Source: Undaria pinnatifida
Taxonomy: Eukaryota > Sar > Phaeophyceae > Laminariales > Alariaceae
Reading direction: 5' to 3'
Length of the DNA stretch: 64,000 bases
Assembly: GCA_012845835.1 (NCBI GenBank)
Contig: JABAKD010000002.1
Coordinates: forward strand, 16,508,129-16,572,128
In this document: piece by piece, positions 1 to 11,400 of the stretch
Layout: each line of letters opens with the position of its first letter
How positions within the stretch are numbered: the first letter of the stretch is position 1
Made by a program: the position numbers and the translations under genes
The notes under the pieces: generated by a model
Databases searched by the model: none
Told to the model about the DNA's origin: nothing
The model's input: only the letters and a program-made list of their open reading frames with translations

Positions 1-650
1 TCCATAGACGCATTGCTCGGTGTTTGTACTCTCCCCCCTGTGGAGAAAAACAGCTTCGAGAAGATCGTCCGAGGTGGTGTTTTATCTTGCGGGTTACCGT
101 GCCACCCTGAGGCTATACGTACAGGGCATATTCGCCCTCTTCCAACAGAGAATGGAGTATATATATATATATACTGCCCATGTACGTGCCAGCCGACTGA
201 AAGCCCATGCTAGATGCATTGGTGTATATTCTTCTGCAAACGGCCGAGGTCTATGTTTAAATCTTGCTTACGTCCTCGCTTCAACAGAACACGCGCTCTA
301 CTTCCTGCAAATGCACTATTAATGCTACAGATACAACAGATCCGGCACTCTTCTGCGCGACAAACACGTGGGATATGACAACGTGATAACTCACACTGCT
401 TCTAAGCAAGATTAAGCGCCCGTAGAGCCCTGGGAACAATAAACCTCTCCTACGTACCTGTATGACGGCACCCTACACTAAGCGAGGTTAAGTGCGAGGA
501 GTTAATTGCCGTCTGTAGAACCCCGGGAGCACTTTACCCGCCCCACATCACTGGACGGCCGTGACCTTAAGCGAGGTTAAGCGTGGGGAGCCTAATGTCA
601 CCCGCAGAGCCCTGGGGATATTTTTTCCCGCCTACATAACTAGATGATCA
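1..650. other. No gene recognised
   Basis: Only short open frames overlap here, with no splice-consistent coding pattern. From about 400 a degenerate repeat containing aagcgaggttaag recurs at 481 and 568. Confidence 0.5.
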
Positions 651-966
651 CGCCCTACGCTGGTGCAGTCAGGCTATTTTTGTGCGGCCTTCTAGAGCAC
701 GGACGACGACCGCATGCCATCGTGTCTCTGGTAACACTGGACAACCACACCCGAGCAACACCCTAGCCTAGGCAAGTGCATCCAGACTATTTTTACAGTC
801 TTCTTGAGCACGAGCGACGACCGCATGCTATCGTGTCCATAATAGCCCGGATGATTGCGCGTACTTCGCTGCAGCCAGGCTACTGGTTTGCCGGGCCTTC
901 TTGGGAAAGAATGACGACCGCCGCCATGTCTCTTGTCACATTGGCCTGCTGCACCTTACATGCACC

Positions 967-1350
967 CTATGCTGGTGCGGGCAGGCTATTTGTACGGCCC
1001 TCTTGGCCGCGAGCAAGGACCGCACGCCATCGTGTCTCGTGGTGGAAGCGCAGAAGCCGGTGCATTACATCACGAAACAAAGTAGAGTGCGTTGGGAGTC
1101 GGAGCCTAGTTGGTTCTTCTTGTAGGAGCATAGCCGGCAACGAATGGCGTTGCCATGCAGACCTGATCGCCAAATTATAAGCGGGAAGTGCGCGGGGTCG
1201 TTTAGTCAGCTTCTCCGCGGCCAAGCGCAGAAGCCGGTGCATCACATCACGAAACGAAGTAAAGTGCGTTGGGAGTCGGAGCCTAGTTGATTCTTCTTGT
1301 AGGAGCATAACCGGGAACGAATGGTGTTGCCATGCAAACCTGATTGTCAA
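967..1350 (-). other. Open frame across a 177-bp tandem duplication
   Basis: The minus frame is open for 127 codons because the two units of the duplication are 59 codons each. Each unit reads MLLQEE, then TRLRLPTH and FRDVMHRLLR. It may be an exon pair of the 1.6-4.0 kb gene (which has a similar FMLQEG), but the splice phase does not match. No start context; probably not an independent gene. Confidence 0.2.
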
Positions 1351-1402
1351 ATTTTAAGCGAGAAGTGCGCGGGGTCGATTAGTCATTTCCTCCGCGGCCC
1401 GG
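1046..1402. repeat. 177-bp tandem duplication (two copies)
   Basis: The unit beginning aagcgcagaagccggtgca at 1046 recurs at 1223 with only scattered substitutions, ending in a shared ctccgcggcc motif. The first copy is preceded by a separate degenerate repeat (cgctggtgca...gcatgccatcgtgtct) at about 657-1035. Confidence 0.85.
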
Positions 1403-1646
1403 CCTCAAAAAATAACAACTTGCGTGTTAGTTCAACATTGTGGTAATTAATAATGCATGTCGAGGCTCTGTCTCCGTGACGAGAAGAGATGAAGAGGTGG
1501 CACCGAGTGTCTGTGAAGAACACATGCAGTTAAAAAGGAAACGATATGTGCTTAAATGGCGCTCAGTGGCCAAACGCGAACAAAATAGAGAAGAGAAAGG
1601 CAAAAGGAGAAGACAAAGACGTGATCGATGTGGGCGTGGCCGTCAC

Positions 1647-3981
1647 CTGATCATCACAGAACAATGCCCACGCTACCCGCAGATTAACTCTATGGGCTGT
1701 TACACTGGCCGGCAGTCCTTCCTGCAGCATAAACCCCTGATACTTGTAGTGGCAGGGTAGATGCCCTGCTATAACATCAATGCCCCGACAGAGAGAAGTT
1801 GATAGAGTACGATCTACGCATACCGCGTGACGGGGAGTTACATTATGATCATCTCGCCGCATATTGCATTTTGTCCGATATCCAAACTAAGCTACTCGTC
1901 GTCCGTGGTGGCTGCACATCAACCAGATACGTGTGGACCTAAAACATTCCATATTCCAATCCGACCCCTTGGTCAAAATGCAGTGACTAATGGCACCTGG
2001 TACTCAGATCATCAAAATACAAATGGAGAAATGTTCAGTCCTGTCAATGAACAGCGGCGATGTAGATGTAGTCATGTCACTCAGATAATTAAAATACAAG
2101 TAGAACAACGTACTCAGGCTCGTGTAAAACAGCGGCAACATGGGCATAGTCGTGGCACTCAGACAACCCAAATGAACATGGAACACCGTATTCAGGCATG
2201 TGTATGATTAGTGGCCATATGGGTGTGGTCAAGGAAATACCACTGGTGTAGTTACCATGTCTATCCCCTCACCATTTTTTTAATGTTTTTTGTGATCTGT
2301 GTGACCTGTACGGTGATCTGATATGCCCGACGTGTGAGCTATTTCACCGTGTCTATCCTCTCACCATGTCTAAATCGCGCGCCTGCGACGGCTGCCGTTT
2401 GATGTTGATGACGACGGGGGCCACCTGCATGGCATGGCGTTCTACCTGCTGTATCAGGAGAGCAGTCGAAGCCTCTAGCGACCTGAGCCGAGCGAGAATC
2501 TGTGGAATATCTCTCTCCTTCAGTACCAGGTGTTTTTTCTTGAGAATACTGCACAATATGCGACGTACAGAAGTAAGCCGTGTAGGTTAGCAGTGATATA
2601 CACAGTGACTTAGTGTATCGGCTTCCCTTTAAATATCACCACTGACAACACACAAGACATCACACCCACATATATACATTGCTGTACGATGCGCTACACT
2701 TGTAAAAATTCCCAAGGCACACCTGTGCTACGGATTGAGCTGGTTTCCTGGAAAATCTGCGAAAACGTCTGCCTCGCTCTTGTTTATACTCCAAGTCTGC
2801 ATTAATTCACTCCTACAGTGTGGTGCATTTTTGGTAGTGGATATTCTTGAAGCCCTAAACCGGTAGTAGCCTTTCGGTCATTTTGGTTCGATTCAGGGCT
2901 GAACAAGCTAGCGTAATCGGTGCCTATCTGGTGATAGAGCAACCCGGGATGGACATTGTACGAAATAACAGGCACACGATATTCTAGGACGCAACAGGTA
3001 CAGTGTAAGGTATGCCGCAGGTACCAGGTTTCAGGTAGCGCCTAGAGAGAAAGACATTTCGTGCCCACAGTTATCGACAGGCCATTCAGTTGTTACAGCA
3101 TGGCCTTGCCACCATCCCTACAGGCGACGGGGTCTGTTGATAGACCCTTAAGAGTACGTATCGCCAAGGCAAGATATAAAGAACATGAAGTGCGGACACC
3201 TCCTGAGGCACGCGTTATGCCACGAGGAAACACATGCTTGTTGGCGGTGTCACAGGACGCGTGCTACGATGGAGTTAGCACTTTTCGTCTGAAGAATGAA
3301 ATAGTTTCTGAACGACAGGGCTCCTTAACCCCAAATCGTCGGGAAAAAAGCGCTATTTTTTTTGCTTCTCGTTGTGTACCTAGGCCATGGAATTTTTCAT
3401 CCGGCAGCAGTTTTGTTTTTCTCCAAAAAAAGTTTTTGGAACAGGTCTTAAGCTCCCGAATTGAGGAACCCCAGAAAAAACGTGGTGCACTTCTATCGTA
3501 GCACGCGTCGTCTATGTAGTCTTCCCCACCGTTACTTAAATATCGCATACCTCGAGTGCAATCAACAGGGGTTCAACCGAGCAGCCGATAGGGTCGCACT
3601 TGTAGTGCATTAGGGAACCGGTTAGGGGATATCTTTTGTCATTTTGGGCTTGGGGGCCGCTGCGTTGGCCGACCGCATTATAATGTATAGACACACCACC
3701 AAGTCTTATGACTATGCTATAGTTATCGCTAAATATATACTTAGTATTATGTCTATGTGAACCACGCACTTGTATTTTCTGGCTCACTGTCTCCGATGGC
3801 CGAGGGTTTTTTCTTGGGCTTTCGTCTGCAGGGCAAGCAAGGCGCCCATCGGTACATTATGGTGCATGTCTCGATCCCGGCCAAGCTCCGTGGCGGTGAT
3901 CTGCGCATCTGTCGCCGCTGAGTTAGCTATTTTATTCAAGGGGTTGCGTTCTGCCTCGCTGCTCAAGCCGAGCAGGTGCAT
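1647..3981 (-). CDS. Unrecognised gene, three exons with consistent phase (partial)
   Basis: Exons in transcript order: 3981-3788 (from the first in-frame ATG), 2548-2365, 1742-1647. Junctions: AGA CA|gtgagc to attgtgcag|T ATT, then GAC ATG|gtgaga to ctacaag|TAT CAG, then donor gtgacg. The product so far is 158 residues: a charged start (MHLLGLSSEAERN), a helical, coil-prone stretch (LARLRSLEASTALLIQQVER), RQPSQARDLDM and YQGFMLQEGLPASVTAHRV. No known domain is recognised. The open frame extends upstream of the ATG to about 4060 without a Met in frame, so the true start may be in another exon or affected by a frameshift. No 3' end was found. An intron-less relative occurs at 28296-28880. Confidence 0.5.
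1995..2215. repeat. Three degenerate tandem units of about 75 bp
   Basis: Units share tactcag, aatacaa(a/g)t(g)ga, acagcggc and gtcgtg/gtcatgtcactcag blocks at about 2000, 2078 and 2155. No coding value seen. Confidence 0.6.
2560..3250. other. Intron of the minus-strand gene, nothing else recognised
   Basis: Lies between exons at 2548 and 3788. No further exon fits the required phase. The stretch 3061-3250 is weakly open on the plus strand but leads into the MITE and lacks an ATG start. Confidence 0.4.
3256..3509. mobile_element. 254-bp MITE-like inverted-repeat element
   Basis: The left end GACGCGTGCTACGAT and the right end, read on the opposite strand, GACGCGTGCTACGATAGA are inverted copies. 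The interior contains a second inverted pair (gggctccttaacccc-like at 3319 and gaggaaccccag at 3463). No transposase. Relatives of the ends occur at 42299, 46481, 46816, 47104 and 47949. Confidence 0.65.
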
Positions 3982-4249
3982 GGAAGATGCCACGTTTTTT
4001 TCAATAGCCCGCTCCCCTCTCCTCTCGCACTTTTGTTTTCGATCTGTTTTTCCGACATCCGTAAAAAATCATCGGTCCAATTGCTCTGCCCTCTGTGCTC
4101 TCTGCTACGATGCAGCAGCAGCATTTCTTTGTTACAGCCGCGGACGGTACTTCTGGGTGTGCGTAAGCGCTACTGTATATGTTTTGGGTGGGTTGTGTGC
4201 TGTGATAGACACACAAAACGGCCAAGAAGAGCGGCGGGCATTGTTTTTG

Positions 4250-5050
4250 CAAAGCAGCCGCTCAGCCCAGCAGTCATAAACATATAGAGCAGTACAGCAG
4301 CTGTGCGGTGGCAGCGGTACAACGGCTGCCGCGCTCCAAGCTCTCGCCTTTGTGCCAGTAGTCACGGTGCGTGCGTGTGTGGCAGGAGGTCGAACCACGC
4401 CAACATAACACGTCTAACTCAACAATTAACACACATCGTGGAACCTCACACTGGGTGGTACACGAAGCACACAACAGCAGCAACATCAACACTGTAGCTC
4501 AAACCTGTACATATCATCTGCACGCGTGTGTTTCCCCTTTTTTGCTTGCGACGCCCCTGGATATTAAGTCAATTCCATCCCGAAGGGAAACCTTGTAATA
4601 TGCCTGGTACCTGGTACATTGTATATGTGAGCAGCTTCTATCCGTCGTGCGTGAACGCCGAACGTTACTAAATCCAGGTGTGGCAGGGCGGCGGGAGGGC
4701 CGGAAGGAGGGGGGGGGGGGGGGGGTGCTTTGACACTACGGTTCTGAGCTTCGATGGCGTACACAAGCAGTGAGGAAAGTGTAAGAGGTTATTGTACTGT
4801 GTTAACAATAGGTCCACTAAAATCTTCCAACACTATAATACATGTTTGTAGTGAAACCGCAACACCGTTGGCAGAGTTGCAGTACTGCAGCGTGTGGCTT
4901 CTCTTATGCAAACTTCGGACAGTGGCGACGCATGCTTGGGTGGGGGCGCACCAAATGCACTGAGGCAATCCACTTGAGGGACTCATTTTTTTCTACCGCT
5001 GTCGTAGCAAGCGTCCGTGGAAAATAAGCTGGTGTAGTAAGGCCAGACAC
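4250..5050. other. No gene recognised
   Basis: Contains a run of about 20 G at 4708-4726 and short overlapping open frames on both strands with no shared start, splice or residue pattern. Confidence 0.5.
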
Positions 5051-5054
5051 GTGC

Positions 5055-5165
5055 TGAATAAGCTGTATGTGTTGTATGTGTTGTATGTGTTGTATGTGTC
5101 GTATGTGTTGTATGTGTTGCATGTATTTTATGTGGTGTATGTTGTGTTTGTGCTGTATGCGCTGT
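5055..5165. repeat. 9-bp minisatellite (TGTATGTGT)n
   Basis: About ten imperfect units; all three forward frames stay open, giving meaningless CCM or VLY repeats. Confidence 0.9.
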
Positions 5166-6119
5166 ATTTGTTGTGTAGCATGTGTCGCCCGAAGAGAGAA
5201 GCGTATAATAACTCTTTGGCGACCCAACCAAGACAAGCCGAGGAACGTGTGCGCGCGAAGGCGAACCGAGAAGCGCACGTTTCGACTAGCCTATATGGAA
5301 AGCTATTCTCGAGGCGGAGGTCAGTGGGGGCACCTTAATTTTGCTGCGATGATTTGTTGATTCCTGAACACGACGATGAACGCCAGGATGAACACGAACA
5401 CAATGGCCAGCAAAAATAGCACCTGTGGGCACAGCCGGGAATGAAAAGAGGGGGAAAGGGAAAGTGAAGCGAAAACCATGAGCACGGCGTACACAGCGCT
5501 ACTGGCATAAAGACGTTCATCCTGACCAAGGACATGGCACGCGGCGCACTGGTAGGGTCTCTTACTTCATGGCTCAGGGTCTCTGGCGTGAGCCCCTACC
5601 ATTTTGTTTGCAAACCGTAAGATTTTGGGCTAGTTTTGGTTTGTGGTAAGTACCGCCGTGGGAGCTTTATGATGTTCGCGTTTTTGAATGAAGTACAGGA
5701 CTGCTGGCGCTGGTGGCCTTAGTCCGGTAGAAACAATGGGACAATAATACAATGTATGCTGCTATAATACCGCAACTCGGGTCTCCTTGCATGAAACAGC
5801 GGCGATGAGAGCAATATCGTTTCCGGCATTTTGCCTCCGGTGATGGCTCGCATCTCTCGCTCAGTCTGGTGCTGGTCGCAGTCTTGCGCGGATAATCTCC
5901 CCCATGCATGACAAACCGTGGGGTTTCTACTCACAGCCAGATATGATGGGTGTAACTGTATGCGACATGACTACGTAGGGTGGTGGGTAGTGTTATACAA
6001 CCAGTGCAAACTACAGGCAGCATGTGGACTCTACCGTAGCAGCAGCGGTGCTGCGAAAGCTTTTGGTACGCGATGTGGTGCAACGTACCAGGAGTATCTC
6101 GAAGAAATGCCCAGAAATA

Positions 6120-7560
6120 TAGTCGACGATCTTGGCGGCGTGAGGAACCCCGACTTTCTGAAGTCCGGAGGAGTTGTAGGGATAAGGAGGAAAGGGGGGG
6201 AAGGGGAAGGGGCATTCACGAAGGAACCACAGAACGTGGCAGATCGTCTTAGCACCGTTACGAGGATGAATGGATTCGTGGACTGTTGAGATAAGGGGTG
6301 GGGGGTGGGGACGAGGGTGGGTATGAAAAGCGCATCGAACATGACGGATCGTCATGGCATCATTAGGAGGATGAAATGGAGTCGTGGACTGTTGAGATAA
6401 GGCGGGGGGGGGGGGGGGGGGGGGGGGAGGGGGGAGCTAGAGAGCTTATGAAGAGCCCATCGAACGTGACGCATCGTCCTAGCATCGCTACGAGGAGGAC
6501 ATAAGGAAGTCGTCGATTGTTGGGGTGAGGTGGGGAGGGTGGGACCGAGGGGCGCGAGGAAGAACCCATCGAACGTGGCTCATCGCCAGAGCATCGGCAG
6601 GAGGACGATGGACGAGAGTCATGGATTGCAGGGATTATATGGGGAGGGCGGGGGCGAAGGGAGTTATGAAGAGCCTGTCGAACGCGGGGCTTGGTAGTAG
6701 CAGTGGTAGGAGAAGGATGAAAGGGAGCGGGGGATTGGGACACAGAGGTAGGGTGGGGGCGACGGGCATTAAAGAAGAGCCCATCGAACATGGCGTATGG
6801 TCATGATATCACGACTGTAAAGGAGCATGGAAAGGACTCGTGAACCGTTGGGATTAGGAGGGAGGGCGGGGGCGAAGAGGGTTACGAAGAGCCCGTCGAA
6901 GGTGACACATGGTCGTTGTATAGGTAGGAGAAGGATGAAGAGGAACCATGGATTGTTGAGGTAACGGAGGGAGGGTAGGCGTGAGGGGGGGTATGAAGAG
7001 ACCATTGAACATGACGCATTGTCACAGTATCGGTGGGATAAAAATGACAAGGAGGTGAGGATTGTTGAAAAAGGGGAGGGGAGGTATGGGTGGAAAGGGT
7101 TTCCAAGGGCTCATCGACGTGGCGCATTGTCGTAGCATCGCTCGGAGAAGAGCGAGAAGGGGCCATCGATTGTTGAGATAACGGAGGGAGGGTGGGAACG
7201 AGGGGGGGTTATGAAGCGCCCATCGAAAACGATGCATTGTTGCAGCATCTGTATGAGAAAAGTGACAAGGGATTGAGGATTGTTGCGATAGGGAATGTGT
7301 GGTGGGGGCGAAGGAGGTTTTGAAGGGCTCATCGACGTGCCGCATCGTTGTAACTTCGTTGGGGGCAGGACGCAAGGGAGTCGTGGATTGCAGGGACAAG
7401 GCAGGAGGAGGGGGAGCTATGAAGAGCCCATCGAAGGTGGGGCATAATCGTAGCATCGGCGAGAAGTGGATGGGAGGCGTGGTTTGTTGGTCTAAGAGAG
7501 GAGGGTGGGGGCGAGGCGGCTTATGAAGAGCCTAGATCGAACATGACAGATTGTAGCATG
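6120..7560. repeat. G-rich minisatellite, period about 110 bp, about 12 units
   Basis: Each unit has gaagagcccatcgaacgtga, a gcat-cgt-agcat block, a gaggatg(a) block, cgtggattgttgagata, then a run rich in GGGAGGG. The catcgaa landmark recurs near 6332, 6458, 6567, 6677, 6784, 6894, 7004, 7113, 7219, 7329, 7428 and 7532. The G-rich strand could form quadruplexes. The open frames here are artefacts of the repeat. Confidence 0.9.
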
Positions 7561-8150
7561 TGTACGAGACAAATGAAAGGGAGCCGATGTGCCCTTCGAG
7601 CCAACAACTGATGCCAGAAAAAAAACGCCACCGAAAAAAAGGCAAATTCGACCCCCCAGCTAAGATTGTACTATGGTATTCTGTAACACTGCCGCCCATA
7701 ATTAATTGTAGGCGTTGAATAGGACGAGGCCTCCTGATCCGAAGCAGAGGGGCTCGCCAGTAGTGACAAATCATCGCGTTAAATGAGCTCTCAACACGGC
7801 GACAGTGGTCAGTGATCCTGCGAACACCAACAACGCACAGAATGTGGGTTAATGTACAGTCTGGTCCAGTAGGAAATTGGGCATCCATATATTGACAGCT
7901 CACCAATAAGGTGCAAAGACTAATCAGCTGACTGTTTAGCTCAACGATCGCGCACTGAATGATGGTTAGGGCCAACGTGCTAGAAACCGGCTTGTTTGTT
8001 GCACACCTGCATACTTTGGAGGATCCAGGTAGCCACAGGATTGCGTGCAGGCCTTTGAGGTTGTTCACCAACGAGGGCAGAAGGGACAGGTGTCGTGGGC
8101 GTTCGTCGGTACGAAGAGCAGGAGCGCGGGGGGGGGGAGCGGGGAGGTAC
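7560..8150. other. Long open frame, no recognisable gene
   Basis: The minus strand is open for about 179 codons (8071-7532) and contains CATNKPVSSTLALTII and CHYWRAPLLRIRRPR, but there is no domain, signal peptide or splice support. The length is within chance for this window. Confidence 0.25.
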
Positions 8151-8420
8151 TCATTTGTTGCTGGCCGTAGTCAATTGACCATGGACCACGCCTCCCTTTC
8201 GATGTGGAGCACCGTTTTTACGTTTCATATAGGCACCTCCAACATTTAGGCGCTCATTGCGTTTCGTCCATGCATACGCAAAGAGTTTTAGCTAATCTTA
8301 CCGCCTTCCATGGGTGTGTATGGCCACCATCTATCTCCCAAGATAAAAAAGGGCAGGAGGGGGAGGGGTACCCACAAATAAGCTACTTTACGTGTGCCTC
8401 TCTCCCTTTATAATTCCACA
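8140..8420 (+). repeat. Dispersed repeat family D, copy 1
   Basis: Shares attgaccatggaccacgc, gtggagcaccg, acctccaaca and tggccaccatctatctccca with copies at 15950-16200 and 47455-47900. No conserved reading frame across copies. Confidence 0.7.
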
Positions 8421-8912
8421 TGTCTTTCCCTATCCTACGATGTCATCAGTTTTTCCTGCCTGTGGAGGGCTTATCTCGTCTCTCGCGTCTGCCCTTACAT
8501 AACGAAATACCCCAGCTGTAGCGGTGTGCCGATAGCGCCTGACACGTAGTTGTGATGGATAATCTTGGCCGTCTCCCTTGGAGGCTAGACACAGGTCAGG
8601 CTCTGTTACTTAAGCGTGTTGGGGCTTTAGGGGTGGATGATGAGCTACCCCCATGAGCGTCAAGCCAACCGGCTGTGATACCTATGTTTCCGTGTCCTTG
8701 TTTTTTTCACCTTAAACTAAGTACTCCATGCTACCAATAGAACAATACAAGATGTCTCACGCGATCTTTGGTAAATGATCTGAATCAATCATAATCATGC
8801 ACGTCACTCGATGCGAGCAGGATGTACCAGCACTACTCTCGCGACACGAAGCAACACACAGCATCAACAACCAGCTTGCCCAATCGCGTTGAATTCGATA
8901 CACCACATGCAC
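8420..8912. other. No gene recognised
   Basis: No open frame with start, splice or domain support. Confidence 0.5.
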
Positions 8913-9194
8913 TTACTCGACGATGACCTTTTTCGCGAACAACCCTGATCCCCATTGCACTAGCTTCTTCCATTTCGACACCGACTTAGGCAAAGGTGCG
9001 GGTGTGGCCGAGAAGTTTAGCATTCCCGGAAAGCTCCAGATCCATCGTTGCACCTTCCCCGCCATGCCCCTAGGATTGCTTCGAAACGAACCAGAGAAAA
9101 TGCACGAAAACAGATACCAGCAGGGCCAGCGTGGGCGACGATTTGATGCTTTTTTTTGCATGCGGCGATGGTACGCCCGAAGCGCCTCAAACAC
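8913..9194 (-). CDS. Possible downstream exon(s) of the 9.8-10.5 kb membrane protein
   Basis: An open minus-strand frame ends SGLFAKKVIVE and TAA/TGA at the left. In another frame within 9090-9150, SSPTLALLVSVFVHFLWFV would be a membrane helix. It lies in the right order and orientation to continue the fragment at 9.8 kb, but no clean acceptor/donor pair could be assigned. Treat as tentative. Confidence 0.2.
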   Translation of the reverse strand: MFEALRAYHRRMQKKASNRRPRWPCWYLFSCIFSGSFRSNPRGMAGKVQRWIWSFPGMLNFSATPAPLPKSVSKWKKLVQWGSGLFAKKVIVE

Positions 9195-9822
9195 AGGGCC
9201 TATAGGCTATAAACCTCCTATTACTGCACTGCAAATAAACATGTACGAAGCGACCTTGTAGCTAACTCTAATTCCATATAATTTGTTCTCGAAACGGCAA
9301 CAACTCTCGGGAAAGTTCTACGTACAGGGGTTACGAAAACCTTGTGGGACCTGATTCTGTCTTGACTATAGTATAGCGACCAAGGAAACGACGATTGGTT
9401 GCGATATTTTTAACCCCTTTAGTCTACAACTGGAAACCCGTTTTGAGGACAACATTACTTGGATTTAGTATAGGGAGGGGTTCGGGGGCTCTAAAGGGGT
9501 TAAGCCTCTACGAGTAGCGTGAGCGCGCAGCATTACGAGTAAGATCATGGATCATGCTGCATCTCCGTCACCATACGAGTCGAGTATCTTAGCATTTGGG
9601 TCGGACACATATTTTGTCAATCTCCCAACCAGAATCAGCAGTGGTCGATGCCGTAATCATCAATTTTCGTCAACTTTTCTCTCTGAAGTTCGTACAGTAT
9701 CAAACAAAGGGGTTAGACTACAGATCCAACAAGAATCACGCGGGTGCGTTGATCAAGCGCAGGCAACATGATCCAAAACACTGCCCCCCCCCTGGTATAT
9801 TTGAAAATTATTCTCGCGAAAC
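9195..9822. other. No clear exon; possible intron of membrane-protein fragment
   Basis: A phrase aacccctttagtctacaact and its partner tctaaaggggttaagcc (9405-9510) form an imperfect inverted pair. No coding exon could be placed. Confidence 0.35.
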
Positions 9823-10519
9823 TCAAATGTTACACGCACAAGCAAAACCATCGTCGTCGCTAAAAGGTTTCGTTCGAAGAGAGAGTCTTACCAAGCTACG
9901 TAGACGCAACCTCGCGCCAAAGCTTTCATGAAAAACAAAAAAAACAGAACCACTAAACAGAACGCACATGAAATTGCTCCAACCCCCGTACATGTGGCGT
10001 GTCGCTATATCCACCAGCAATAGAATAGAGATGGCTAAAAGCACCACGGTATTGAAGCAGGCCTGAAAATCCGGTCGACGGAGCATCCGTAACAGCCGCG
10101 GCATCTTAGATTGTAGATTTTTAGATCTTCAGCTGCGGCCTTCCCCTTGTGGATGTGGACAGGAACTTGCAAACGTGGTTTCGGTGCGGAAGTCTGCTGG
10201 TAAACTTGCGCCCACCCTCGTTCGGAAGTTAGTACGACGTACTGCGAGTAGACTTCTAAAGCTTGGTTGTACCCTTGTGCGGTACGAGAGTAGAACAAGT
10301 ATACTCTCGCTTGCAGTTCGGGGCTTTGTACGATGTCAAAGCGAATATCTTCGATTTGACGAAGGAGTTTGTTAAAGTTCCGTTTCAAGAGGAGTGTTCC
10401 TCTTCGAATGAAACCGTCCACAATCCCTTGTCGAGCAAATATATCACCATGTGACATCATGTCAACCGAGTCAAAATATGCGCTGGGAAGGGTGTAGGGC
10501 AGAGTGTTCGACAAAACAC
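9823..10519 (-). CDS. Putative membrane protein fragment, two overlapping frames
   Basis: After the acceptor-like ccctctatag at 10520, an open frame of about 160 codons runs to 10035. It contains GIVDGFIRRGTLLLKRNFNK, ARVYLFYSRTAQGYNQALEV and a first Met at MMSHGDIFARQ. A second frame (ATG at 10104) reads MPRLLRMLRRPDFQACFNTV, a hydrophobic segment LLAISILLLVD, then GGWSNFMCVLFSGSVFFVF and HESFGARLRLRSL, followed by a strong donor (gtaaga) at about 9904. The hydrophobic helix, then W and R-x-x-R pattern, is reminiscent of FUSC/ALMT-type exporters, but this is a weak resemblance. Whether the two frames are one spliced or frameshifted gene or two genes cannot be settled from sequence alone. Confidence 0.4.
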
Positions 10520-10924
10520 CAACCTATAGAGGGCACTTGGGCATCCGTGAAGGCAAATTAGGGCAACTTTGCTGTCTGGTGTCGCCACCTACCTGGTCTT
10601 TGGTGTCGAGCGTGGAAGGTCGAAGGGGTTAATAATGTATAATCTAGTCTAGTCTACCTGGTACCAGATATTCGTCTAAAGTCGTTTCATTTTATCATCG
10701 CGTGTCCATCACCAGCCGGGACGAGACGCCATCATACAGTCGTTATCCAGTGCACACAGCACACAGCACATCCACCCTCATCATCAGTGGGCGCAATCTT
10801 AATCAGCGTCTAGCTCGTTCCTACGCGTGTAGACTAGACTAGTCTATAGGTTGACCAACGTCGCTGCGGGTGCTGCTGTCACTGAGGCATACAACCCACA
10901 TAGCTCTCCCTCCCTGCTAGCGTC

Positions 10925-11400
10925 GATCGGTGGGTCGCAAGAACAATATCTACTTGGAGGATCGCAATGCCGATATCTTCCAGCGAATCTCAAGGAGAGC
11001 GATATTTACCGGTGGATCGCAAGAACAATAATATCTTTCGGTGGATCGCAAAAACGATATCCGTCTCGGCGAATCGCAAGAGCGGTGTAGTCTATAGACT
11101 AGACTAGATAATATGTACTATCGGTGGATCGCAAGAACGATATCTATCCAGTGGATCGCCAGGAAAGCATTTATCGGCGAATCGCAAGCACAGTATCTAG
11201 TATTATCGGTGGATCGCAAGAGCGATACCTGCTTGTTGGATCGCAAGAACGATTATCAGATAGATATCTATCGGCGAATCGCACGAACCATGTCTATCTA
11301 TCGGTGGATCGCAAAGAGTGATATCTATCGATAATCTCAAGAACGATCTCATGTATCTATCTGTAGATCGCAAGAACTACAGGTATATCTATCGATGGAC
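10925..11400. repeat. 26-bp minisatellite based on GGTGGATCGCAAGAACGATA
   Basis: About 16 degenerate units, alternating ggtggatcgc and ggcgaatcgc, with atatctatc spacers. TAGACTA words are embedded. Confidence 0.9.

Noticed and set aside
2705-3060. Search for CRISPR arrays, rRNA genes or bacterial operons
   Set aside because: No spaced direct repeats of CRISPR type, no rRNA motifs and no bacterial gene layout were seen here or elsewhere in the window.
5918-6289. Plus-strand frame containing YQEYLEEMPRNIVDDLGG, with acceptor-like and donor-like ends around 6090-6137
   Set aside because: Looks protein-like, but a single short exon with no partner exons on either side cannot be supported.
7532-8071. 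Minus-strand frame of 179 codons
   Set aside because: No domain, start context or splice support; a few frames of this length are expected by chance in 64 kb.
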